A DNA stretch of 64,000 nucleotides from Taeniopygia guttata (taxonomy: Eukaryota; Chordata; Aves; Passeriformes; Estrildidae). Below the pieces are notes generated by a model. That model worked only from the letters and a program-made list of their open reading frames with translations, made no database searches and was not told the origin of the DNA. A program made the translations under genes and the position numbers. Below are positions 24,281 through 35,497 of this stretch, in pieces (position 1 is the first letter of the stretch; every line of letters starts with the position of its first letter). The stretch covers positions 21,863,501 to 21,927,500 of the forward strand of contig NC_133032.1 in the NCBI RefSeq assembly GCF_048771995.1, written 5' to 3'.

Positions 24281-24616
24281 TGAGCGCGCGCTCCCCCTCC
24301 CCCCCGCAGCCCCGCTCGGTGCTTCCCGCGCGGGCCGCCTCGAGGCGGAAGCGCCGCTCGCGCCTTCCCGCCGCCCGCTCGGCTCTTTCCGCCTCCCCCT
24401 CCGGGGCGCTTCGTTCGTTTCCGCGGCCGCTCGGCTCTTTCCGCGGGGGCCGGCGGCGCGCTCGGCCGTTCTCCGCCGCCTGGCGGGCGCTCGGCGCTTT
24501 CCGTGAGCGCTCGGCGGTTTCCGTGCGGGGCCGGGCGTGCTCGGCGCTTGCTCCCTGGCTGGCGCTCCTCAGTCGGCCGCTGCCTGCCTGTCGCCGGGCT
24601 GGGAGCGCCTGTGTGT

Positions 24617-24731
24617 GTGAGTGACGCGGCGGAGGTGTAGTTTGACGCGGTGTGTTACGTGGGGGAGAGAATAAAACTGCGGCGAGATCCCAGGCGCGAA
24701 CGAAAGCAGTGACGGAGCAGCCTGGTAACCG
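24617..24731 (+). other. CREB1: CREB1 exon 1, non-coding 5'UTR (conserved part)
   Basis: From GTGAGTGACGCGGCGG onward the sequence closely follows the 5'UTR of mammalian CREB1 mRNA as I remember it, including TTTGACGCGGTGTGTTACGT and the GAACGAAAGCAGTGACGGAG segment. It ends ACCG before the donor GTAAGA, and joining to exon 2 (GTAACTAAATG) recreates the ACCGGTAACTAAATG junction known from mammals. The true transcription start lies at or upstream of 24617 and cannot be fixed here. The exon contains no ATG, so no upstream reading frame starts in it. Three TGACG half-sites lie within it. An AATAAA hexamer at 24670-24675 is unusual for a 5'UTR. Confidence 0.9.
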
Positions 24732-24927
24732 GTAAGAGGAGGACGGCGCCCAGCAAACAGGGGCGGGGGGGAGGGAAGGAAATGGAGCCCGGCGGGGACC
24801 AGGGGAGCCGCCGGGCGGCAGGACGCGGGGGCCCGGCCGCGGACCGCCCGCGGGAGGGGCGCCCGCCTTAAAGATGGAGCCGAGCCCTGCAACATCCCCG
24901 CCGCCGCCGCGCCGTGAACAAAGGATA

Positions 24928-24934
24928 ATGGCGG
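24928..24934 (+). promoter_or_regulatory. YY1-like motif ATGGCGG
   Basis: ATGGCGG in AAGGATAATGGCGGATGG, about 200 bases downstream of exon 1 and inside the CpG island. YY1 binds this core near the starts of many housekeeping-type promoters. The match is good but the motif is short. Confidence 0.35.
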
Positions 24935-27900
24935 ATGGGAGCCGGCCCGGCGGCGGCCGCCACGGCCGGGCGGCGGCGGCTCTGTCGGCAGCCAGCGGCG
25001 GCGCTCAGCGCGGCGGGGAAGGGGCGCCGCGCCCCCCGGCCCCCGGAGGAGGCGGCGGAGGACGACGACGAGGGGGAGCGGCGGCGTGGGGCGGCCGCGC
25101 TCCCGCCCGCGCCCCCTCCCCGCCGTGTGCTCTCCGGCTCTCGCTCCCCCGCTGCCGCCCCCGGCCCCGCCGGCCTCCGGGGACCCTCCCGCGGGGCCGC
25201 CGCGGCCCCCCGCGCCCGCCGGAGTTCCGCTTCCCCGGCGCCCCGAGCGCGCCGTACGGATAAACAGACTCCCGCCGCGATGGACACGAGTGCGCGGGGC
25301 GCTCCCCGGCTCCGTAACGAGAAGCGTTTAATAAAATCTGTGCTTGGAAGCCGGGGCAGCGCTTGGTCCGGTGGTTCGCTGTTACTCCGTCTCCAGGAGG
25401 CCGCGCCGGGCAGAGGTGCCGGTCACCCAACGGCGGGACCGCGGGCGCAGCCCGAGCCCGGCGCGCAGGTCACGTAACAGGGATACGGTTCCCTCTTGCC
25501 GTGCTGCTGCTCCCCTGGCAGTATTTTTAACACCAAGTGAACTTGAGCCAGGCTGCGGCTGGGAAATCTCGGTTTGGGATTTGCTTTTGCCAGTTTTCCA
25601 CAGACTTGGGTACTGCACGGTGAACAGGATTTGACCTCTATCCCAGCTTTAATAGCAAATGTCAGCTCAAATGCCTTTTTCCACCTTACACCAGCCTTGC
25701 CTTACTGCAGCTGGGGGGCTTTTTTTCCTCTTTTCTTGCCTAGAATCGAAGACAGTGTTTTGACTTTGTTTTACTTTCAAATCCTGGATATTTGCAGTTT
25801 TGTCTTACAGTTGTAAGCAAAAACAACGTGTCAGCCTTTAAAAACTTTTTAAGCAAAGATTGTCACACCTCTTAAATGTATACAAGGATAAAAAGTTCTA
25901 AATGGTTATATGATTTTTTTCATGAAACACTTACAAAATTTTTGTTTCTTTCTCTGAAATATTGGAATGCCAGCTCACAGTATGTTTCTGGAATAACACC
26001 TGTCTTTTTATTTTTTTTCCCTCGGGTTAGAAACATGTTTCTTATTTCTTAAATAAAACACTAGAGACTTTTCAGAAATATCATATATCTGTTATGACCA
26101 CCACTAAACACGATTTTAGGATATAGGAATTTTGAGACTCTACTTGCATCCTTTCTTCCTTGTACCAACAAACGTGGATTTATACAGTAAAATACGAAGT
26201 CACTGAAATAGGTTTTGTTTACAATGGATATTTGTAATTCACATGTATACTTCCTTGTATGTGAATTTCTGTTTTCTGTCACTTCCACCACTTATTTTGA
26301 AATGAAGTCCAGAGATGCTCTACATCACTTCACTGTATAATACCAACATGATAAGAGGGTTTCTAAACTTTTAAGTGATTAATAGACATCTGAGGACTTC
26401 AGTAAGCAATGTAATTGCTGCTGATAGTAATTAAAGAGAGTGTAATTGTTTGTGTATTTCATTCATTCTTGGTTTGATGGAATACTCACTACACTGTAAA
26501 TACAAAAATGGGACAGAAAATTCTTGCTTGTTTTTGTAGTTTTAGAAAAACATTTCATTTTATTCTATGTCATAATAGAGTGGAAGACTCTCATATCCAT
26601 GTTTTCAAATGCAGATCTCTGCATTTCCTCACCAGCTTTATCCCCTCACAGGTCAGAGAGACAAGGGAACAGAGAGGTGATTGTGTATTTGCTAAGCATC
26701 ACTTACAGGTGACCAAAAAGGAAACTGTTGCATGTAGTAAAGAAGAGTGTAATCATTTTTAATGCTTTCATTTAATTGAGAGAACATCAGTATTCAGATT
26801 GGTACTCTCAATGTGGTGTTTGGATCTGCACTGAATGGTCTGCATCTAATTTTTTTTTTTTCCTCATAGGTTTGGTGATGTGTGTCTGCTACTCTGGGTA
26901 AAAAAAAAAGTAAAGAACCAGTCAAACAAATAAAAAAAATCCAAGACAAAAAAATACCCCACAGGTCTAAAAAGGGGAGAGGGTTCTGCTGATACAGAAA
27001 ATTTGGAACGTTCTCATTACACTGTCACGTCATCAATCTGGCTGTTTCTTGGAAACCTGCACCAGCACAGCTATTGCTATACAAAATCTTCTGTAGATGT
27101 TACTCTGCAGAGTGGCTGTTCTGCTGCAGTAAGAAGCAGCCTCTTCTTGCCTAAGTGCAGCTACAGCTCTGTAGTGCATATTTTGATAGGAGACAAGGCC
27201 CCAACTGGGAATTTCTGTTGGCACTGTTTTGAAACAAATGGGATATTCACACTTCACCTCTATTTTTGGATCTCTGGAAGCAAGTGGAGATCAGTCACTC
27301 ATACCACACTTCTCAAGGCTTTTGTGCAGTGAGAAGGCCGTGTTAGCTTTCTACCACTAATCTAACTAAAGTTAGTTTCATGGGACATGACAGCAATCCT
27401 CATCTTCAGAAACAACTGTACCCAATTTCCTTTCAGCTCTCTGGTACCTGCCTGCATACAGCTGAAGTTATGACAAGGCAGTGATTTTTTTTTTAACTGA
27501 ATCAAAAATTGTGTTGCCTCGTCTGCAGTCTGAGGTCGTATTTCACAGTGATTATGAGCAGCCTGCCATTAATGATCTATGTACATCTCCCAGCATGAAG
27601 GCTGTACATATTTTGTTCTTCAAAGCTTTTAGATCACTTGATTGTACTGCAATTAAAAAAAGGTGAGTGAGAATGAATACAACACCTTCCGTTGTCTGGC
27701 AGTGCTGGATTTATGGTATTATGTGTCAAGTGGAAAGAATAGAAAACTCAGTTTTGGAAGAGCCACTTTAAGGTGAGAGGATAAAGAATTTGGAGGAAGT
27801 GTGTTCCTGTTTGGATGCACGTGTATGGTTTACCTAACATGTACATTCACAGAAGTTTAAAGCAGTACTAATACTTGTTAGTTACTTGCAGTGATTTTTG

Positions 27901-30900
27901 AATAATACAGAGAGGTACAGAATATTATCCCAAGATAATAATTCCTATTTTTGTTCTAAGAATATTGTAAGAGTTGGTATTTTGTAAAAAAAGACCATTA
28001 GGTGAAAAATGGAAAAATAGTTCTGAAGATAGGAAGGCCCTGCCAATTGCAGTTCTGCATTTTTTTACTTTTCAGTTGTTCTCTGACAGGAGACTGCACT
28101 GGCTACTTGAGACACAGTTGCAGGAAGCCTTACAGTGAACTATTTTGAAGCTATTTTAGTGCAGGAAACTGAAATAAAAATCTCTATCCTTGATGCTTTC
28201 ACACTTTTTGGAGGGGAGAGTTAAAGTGATTTGTAAAAATCTCTAATCTTCTAAGTGTTAAGTGATAGTCTATTTAGTCAATGAGGTTGTCAGGAAAACT
28301 CCTTTTCCCTGAACATGGCAGAGCTGAAGTTGAGTTGAAACTACTTCAGATAGATCTCTAAACTTAAAAAAGAGCATGTAGCCTAAGAAATCCAGGAATT
28401 CTTGAAGCTTATCTACTGGCTGATGAACCGAAACCATAGTTCCTCATAGCATTTTTTGGTAGTAATACTGGCCAAAGCATTTTCCATGTCTTTTCTATTG
28501 CACTCACACAAATGCTTGGGCTTCTGCATGGGGAAGTGGTCCAGCTGTTTGAGAGGTGTGGAGCCTCATTCATTTTCACCTGGATCTTTCCCTCCCCTGG
28601 TTGCTGCATGGCTGCACAGTAGCTGTACCAGCATAATCAGGGGAAAGGATGGAGCTGGAATGAGCAGGGAGATAAGGGCAGTTCAATCAGCTCTGCTACT
28701 AAATGAGAAAATGCAGCCTATATAAAAAGTTTTAAATTATCGCTGTGTTTATAACTAAGCTGGATGACACAGATCCTGCTGGGGTTCTTGCCACAGAGCT
28801 GGATCATTTAACTAAGTCAAAGTTCTTACATGTGCTAACCATGAGCAAATGAACAGGAGCAGCAGCTGTTCCCAAACTTCAATATCATATATTAAACTGA
28901 TTTGTTGTGCTGCTTATTTACTTGTCTGAAACACCTTTTGTGTATGTTTTTTAGCAAGTTCTCTATGCGCTTCCTTCTTTTGGTTTTTATTCTTCACATT
29001 TTCAGTTCACCTGTTGCTGTTCACTGCAGCTCTTTGCTGCAATATTTTAATCATCTCTTCAGAAACTGCAACCGCCTGTGATATTTTGGGTCCAATATTA
29101 CATGCACTTTTCTTATAGGTGCTGCCCTAAATCTCTGATGCTTTATGCTGTCCCAGTATCAATTGGATTTCACTTCCCCTTGCACTTTTCCTTGAGCTTC
29201 AATGTCAAAATCTCTTCTCATCTGTAAAATCCCTCTCATCATCTTTTATACCCCATTAAATAATGGATGGGAAGCATTATTTTCTTGCCTTTATTTTCCT
29301 GATGACGCAGCATCTGGCTGTGTGTAGCTGGCCTGGCCTCAAAATCCTCTGGTGCCTGTCCATTGCTTCAAGTAGCATACAATTTGAGCAGGATTTGTAA
29401 ATTTACACCTTTCTGGATTGTAGAGAGCTTTCTTTATCTTGAAAAATAACCATATAGGATATTACTGTAGGTGTAGGACCCCTGCCCTCTTTGTGACCCT
29501 TACCCAAATTTTCCTTTTGTACTGATAGGAAAATTCTGGGAGATAAAAGGGAGGGAAGGTGTGAGAGGGTACTGTAGTAATGCCACAATATAACCAACAA
29601 AAGTAATCTGTTGCTGTGGGGTTGTCTGAGCTGATACAATTGTATGTGGCTCTCAGGAGACAGAGTCTTGCTCTCTCCCTCCTGCTCCTGGCTGTGTGGT
29701 GTTGGACCATCCCTTTACATTGTAGTGTTGATTGTATATAAAACATAATAACCCAGTTCAAATCGCTAACCCAGGAGAGAACTGTGCTTCTTCTAGTTGA
29801 TAATTTTCTCCTGCATGAGTGAGCTGAATTGGTTGGTGATTGAGATTTGTTTGTGCTAGTAGCACAAACACCAGTGCAGATTTGCAGTGATGGTAGGGGA
29901 AGGAAGCGGGGGGACACAACTTTCTCCCTCCAGCAGCAGAGAGCTGTGGCAGCAGACCCATCTTGGGGAATGGCAGCATATCCATGACTTGGAGTGAAAG
30001 AAGGAACAGTTGGACTCTGTGCATAGTGATCAGAGCCACATGAGTTTGTCTTTGCAGCTAGGAAAGCTAAGAACACAGTAAGTCAAAAAATAAACAATAA
30101 CAAAAAGAACCAAATGAGGAAAGTTTACTTGTTTTAAAAGCTTGGTCATACCTGTGTGATTGAATTAACTGCTCCTTATCAGAGGCAGATTTCAGTCTTC
30201 TCGTGAGGTTAGATCAGTGTACCTCTTAGGTACTTTTCATTATGAGAAGCCCGGTCAGCAGGGGAGAATTATGTATAACATATCTTTAATGAAGCCCAAG
30301 TTGAAATACAAAGCTCCAGAAGGGGTCCAGGTCCAGCACATCCTGTCAGTGGGCCCAAGGCACCTGGGCAGTGAGTTCACTGTAGTGTCGCTGTTGCTGC
30401 AAACTGAGAAATGCCTTGGCCTGTCTTCCAGATTGTAAAATAATTAATGTTGGCTGAAACTACTGGCCTGGAAGTTGTAGTGTAAAGTTAATGTGGATGT
30501 GTAACCAGTGCACATTACCCTGGACTGGGGAGAGGAAGAAGGATGTTACCTGCTGCATATAGCTGCTTTGTCAGCAACGTGGCTGTTTGAAAAATACATC
30601 TCTGCCCAATCCTCAGAAAGCTAATGTTGATTATATAAGAAATAAGTCATCCTGTTTCCAGCCTCCCACTCTTAACCAGAGTCATCACAACAGTAATCAA
30701 ATTACAGAATAGAGGTGTTTTTTTTCAGCATTTTTTTGGCTTCCCACAATCTTGTGACACCTATACCCATTATTTGATTTACTTTGCTTTCATTGACAGG
30801 GCTGGCTGCAGCAGGGTAACCTTGGCCCCACTTTCCCTGTTCATACTTCTGTTCACAGTACAACTGCCTGTGAACTGGGTCAGAGAACTGGTCCAGGCTA

Positions 30901-33900
30901 GGAATGAGTTGTGTTTCCTTGTCTGTAATGCAATTTGGTTGCCCGGTCCCATTTACTAGACAGCTTCACAGAGAAGTACAAAGGTGTAAATAAGGAAGAA
31001 TTTAGAGGAAACCAGAACCTGAGCTGGCAGTGCTGCCAGCAGAAATGCCTGTAAAACTGTAGTTGCAGAAAGCAAAATGGAGATTTTCTTTTGTGTGTGA
31101 CACATTGATGTGAAACATGGATTCTCTTACTTTCTCTTGCCCTTTCTGGTTCATCAGTGGGTTCCCGTTGCTTACTCCAGGTCACTGAAGACCTTCAGCA
31201 TTACCAGCAAATCACACCCCTATTCTATGGGGACAGTCATGTTGCTCACAAGTAATGAAGGTCTTAAACTCCAGTAAAGTATTTGAGAAACATTATTCTT
31301 TCTTTGGAGATGATGCTTTTGCAGAGTAGATGTACCTGGCAGGCATATGAGTGATCTTTCTCCTTTAAAAGGCTCTCCTGCACTGCCCAGGCAAATATTA
31401 AAAATACATGAAAAATAAACTAGAATCCACTTGGTTGATACTGTTACTCAGAATTATTTTACTTCAGAGTTTGATCACTGTTGCATTTCAGTTGGTTCTT
31501 AGAGAGAGGCTGGGTCATAGATTTAATTTTGGTGCATTAAGCAACATAGTCTGATGATGCTTCAAGACTAGTGCTAATTAACCAAGCAACTATGTTTTCA
31601 GTAAAACTAGTAAAGCCAGAGCAATTTTAGGATTTAAAAGTATTTCCAAGTCTAAGCTGTGGTTTAAGACCTAGATCTTTTGGTTTTAATGTTGCAATTA
31701 ATTTTGTGAATAGGATGCATTCAGAAATTTGACAAGGGCAAGGTTTGTAAGGAAGTGCTGTTTTTTGTGTGCATACTTGGGTATCCTTTACTCTAGCACT
31801 CCAACCTCTGAAAGAATTCAAAGGTTTTCACTTCCTGGAGGGCATTAAAGCAAAATTATATATTTTATATACTGCCATTAAAAATGAAAAAAGCTATTTA
31901 ATAATAATAATAAAAAAACAACTGTGTTGCTTTTAAAGAGATGGGTTTGGGTTTTTTTTCAGAGATTTGACTTGATATTTGGTAATTATCAGTTTTGTGT
32001 GAATAACTCAGTCTTACTTTCAGGTGTCCAATTCTAAAGATACTTATGAATAAAACAGTTAAAGCGTTGGTCTGAAGTATCCATTTTGTTGTGTTTTCTT
32101 TCTGAACTCATTAGAAGTGTTCTGTTTTTTTTTAAACAAGACTTTCCAATATTTACCAAGTTATATAACTTCATACTTTTATACTATGGGTTGAACTCTA
32201 GAAGTACCACATATGTTCCAAACATCAGTCAGAATGAGCACTGGGTATTTAAACAGTTCATGTCTGTCAAGCTTTCAGTATAAATATCTCAAGTGACATT
32301 TCTTGTTAATTGATGCTTTAGCCACTCACATTCAGAAGTGGGTTAGAAACATTAGCCATGTCCCTTCTCACCAACAGACAAAATCTGAAAAGACAAATTC
32401 TACCTAAAAGTCTCATGTCAAGCTTAACTGCAGTTTATAAATACCTGAAACTCCATGCTTGCCCTAAGTTCCCTAGCTGATTTGATAGTTCTCTGCAACA
32501 GAAGAATGATGTGAAAGGGAGTGTGTGTGATATGTGTCACTTTGGGATTCCAGTATCTGACACTTTTCAGTGTACAGTATTCTGCTGAGGTGACCTATGC
32601 TATTTAAACCTCATGCTTATTGTTATTTTTATTATATTATTGCAAATGGATGATAAAATTTGGGTCTCTAATTTAACATTTGAGATCATACAAAAAACTT
32701 TAAAACATTTACTTTATTAATGGGAAAATCCCCTGAATATCTGGGACTTCCCAGAAGATTTGAGTTTCAGAATATAAATTTACATTCATATTACTTTAGA
32801 GTGTCATGTTTAATCAGTGTAATCTCTAAGAGCCTTCGATCCAGTCTTAAAGCACTCTATTCCGGTAAATGTGTCTATTAATATTTTCACACTATAAAAT
32901 GAACAGAGATTCTGAAAACATTTCTTTGGAATAGAAAGATTTCAGGTAATAATAAACATTTTTATGTGGTTCTCTGGCTTTATCACATTATTCCATTAAA
33001 TCATACCTGGTATGTAATTTAAATTAATAGAATTAAAGAAACACCTATGGATGTGATTCCTTTTTCTGCTACAAGTCTGAGATTATTACATGTTGTATTT
33101 TTGGCCCTTGGGCTTGGAGCACTCAGGTTAACCACTGGTGTCAGCCTGTGTAATGCTCTGGTTTTTATTTGTATCTTTCTGTAAATTGTTCCTGATCTGC
33201 TCTGAACGCCAAAAGAGAGCTGGGTGATTTGTGTAGTTTCAAAGTAGCTTTAGCTTTGCTCACAGAAGCATTTGTCACAGACCCAGTGACTGAGCCTGTG
33301 GATTTCCCTAGCACATCTATAGAGTGCAGCCTGTGCAGGACGCAGTCATATATTAAATTCCCTTGTCCTGACAACATCTTAGTTCTTCTTCACTTTAGGA
33401 GAGCGACTCTGCTGAGCAGTCAGTCATCGCTCCTGTAGTTGTTAGCTAAGAACAAGTTTTAGTAGTTCCATCACCTCAGAGATAACCCTTTATTTAATAA
33501 AAATGTGTAGAGACTCTCCCTACAGTCTGACTGCCCCAGACTCAGAATTGCAACAGTTCTTCCAGCTGATGCCCAAGACCTGGAATGTTTAAAGGTTGCT
33601 TGGCAAGTGGACAAAGATCCTTACAACATGAGATAAGGTTGTCAAAATATGTCATGCAGCATTCATGGAGTTCTTCTTCTGCCAGAATGAATGGTGAGGC
33701 AGTAAAAAACCATAAAACATAGAAATGCATATGGAGGAGAACAAATGTAATATTCATCTGAATGACTCTGGCAGGTCAGGTGGAAATCTCAAGTTCTGAC
33801 AGCTCTACCCAGTGGAAAAAAGAAACACATGCACCTGCTTTTAGATGGATCTTAGCATTGCTAACTTAGCATCATTTTCTGCTCTGAATACTCCTTTAAT

Positions 33901-35478
33901 TATTGTAGCAACAGTCCTCTTTTTTCGCTGTCAGTGGGAAAGGAGATGGTCTCTGACCGCTTGCAGAATTAGCTCTCCTTTCTGTCACTCTGGGCTGCCT
34001 TAGCTCTTCTGCTGGAACACCTTCACATGTTTGATGTAAAAGGAAGTGGCTCCAAATGTTCTGCTGGTTGACCAGTACAGCAGCGTAAATTATTTATTTG
34101 GCATATCTAGATATCTGGGTGGTAGGAGAGAACTGTTTCTGAATTGCTCACTCCAGGTGCAGCCTGCCTCCTTAGGAGGGCTCGTAGAGCTGCTCTGGTG
34201 TGCTGAGCCCAGGCTAAGAGCCCGTGCTGAGAGCAGGGTGTACCGCCTCAGGCACAGGGCCTCCTCAGCAGAAAAGGTGTTGGTCCATTGTACCCATCTC
34301 TGTGCTCCTGTTGCCTGGGTCAGGCTGTATTAACAGGCTCTTAGGTGGGGGCTGTTCCCATCCAGCAAGCTTTCGCCCTGGGCTGAGCAGAGCTCCCTCA
34401 CTTGTCATAGTGCAGATGTAATCATGTCCTTTTAGCATTGCCGTCACACTGATGTGCTGTCACAGTTCAACGCTGCAGTGAGAGCAGCAAATAGGAGAGG
34501 TGCCTGTCTTCAGGTAGCTGCCCCCATCTGGGCTGAGGTCAGCTTCAGATCCCATGGGATCCTGGATTCCTCTCGCTTCTCTGCCTACAGCTGTTTCAGT
34601 CTAAAGTACAATGAGAATTTTATTAAGGTGAGGAATTAAAGCTTGTCACAAGTGGCTGTGCTGATTATTAATGACTTGCTGGGCCTGTACCAATTGTAAA
34701 GAGCCTGTTCCTGGAGTTGTGTATTCAGCAGGAGCATTAGCTCCCTAACAGCATGATAAAACATCATTTCATGCCTATAGTTTATATTGCATTAAAGATG
34801 CCTGCCTACAAATGATGCCATTCAAATCCAATGTTGTTACGGATTTTATTAAAAAACCAACAGCTACATGTGATGAGGTGAGCCACAGTACTTTCAGCAG
34901 TCCCAGGGAGAAAAGAGGCATGTATTTTGGCAATTTCATGTGGTTTCATTTTTGAGAAAGGAAAGCTTTTACAGTTGGTAAGAATTGCAAGAAATCTGCA
35001 TAGATTGAAAATTAGGTGAGTTTTATGTCCTAAAAATGTCAGAGAAGAGGTGGTAAGCTGTAGTAAAGTGCATTCAGTTAGTAAGTAACTGAAATGCCTA
35101 AGTATGATATCGGCAGTGAATGTGTTAAGAATGACAAAATGGGCAGAGTTCTCAGAAGTCTCTGGGAATAGATTGGATATGTTGGCCAGAACATTCTTAA
35201 AAATGTCTTGCTTGTCTAAAACTCAGTTTGCAGGTCTCTTCTGGTGGGTTTTGGTTGTTTTTACTGCACTAATAAAGGTGTTTAGAAATAGTTACCACAA
35301 TTCTGTTCTGCATGTTGAGGACTACAGACTTAAAGCCTGTGAATTAGTCTTCTAATACCCTAAGTGCCTTCAATAGGAGCTCAGAGCATTTATAAATAGA
35401 ACATATTTATGGATTATGTTTTCAATAATAATAATAGTTACCTAATGACTTTGTAACCTTCCTGGGATTTGTTTTGAC

Positions 35479-35497
35479 TTTTTTTTTTTTTTTTTTT
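35479..35497 (+). repeat. T19 homopolymer
   Basis: Nineteen consecutive T within intron 1 of CREB1. Simple sequence. Confidence 0.9.

Larger units (their letters stand above)
24163..24553 (+). repeat. Cluster of degenerate GCTCGG..TTTCCG promoter repeats
   Basis: A unit close to GCTCGGCGCTTTCCGTG recurs at about 24163, 24314, 24356, 24377, 24429, 24460, 24489, 24509 and 24539. The best copies are GCTCGGCTCTTTCCGC (24377 and 24429) and GCTCGGCGCTTTCCGTGAG (24489). Spacing from 24429 onward is about 20-31 bp. The TTTCCG/TTCCCGC core resembles E2F sites, or GGAA (ETS) sites on the other strand; that assignment is inference. Confidence 0.75.
24163..25490. promoter_or_regulatory. CREB1: CpG island with the CREB1 promoter and first exon
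   Basis: About 1.3 kb of very GC-rich, CpG-dense DNA lies within a much more AT-rich region. It covers the putative promoter, the non-coding first exon (ending 24731) and the start of intron 1. No TATA box is visible before the exon, which fits a housekeeping-type dispersed-start promoter. It includes a G-rich run at 24257-24280 (GC boxes for Sp1 or a possible G-quadruplex), several TGACG CRE half-sites (24180, 24622, 24643, 24710) and a TCACGTAA CRE-like site at 25470-25477. Long reading frames here on both strands are composition artefacts. Confidence 0.9.

Noticed and set aside
24163..24553. Promoter repeats as a CRISPR-like array
   Set aside because: Units are degenerate, spacing is irregular, the host is a vertebrate nuclear genome and no cas gene is present.
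24094..24624. 176-codon open frame in the promoter region (+ strand)
   Set aside because: It lies in a CpG island of extreme GC content, where stop codons are rare in every frame. Its product is low-complexity Arg/Ala/Ser/Pro with no domain, and it runs from the CR1 tail through the promoter repeats.
24868..25477. Long overlapping frames on both strands (e.g. 24935-25477 +, 25005-25430 -)
   Set aside because: Same composition effect. All are Ala/Arg/Gly/Pro-rich, overlap each other, and lie in the GC-rich start of intron 1.
29462..30076. 204-codon open frame on the minus strand in intron 1
   Set aside because: No recognisable domain and no exon-like splice context. About one frame of this length is plausible by chance in 64 kb on two strands. 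A transcript would be needed to revive it.
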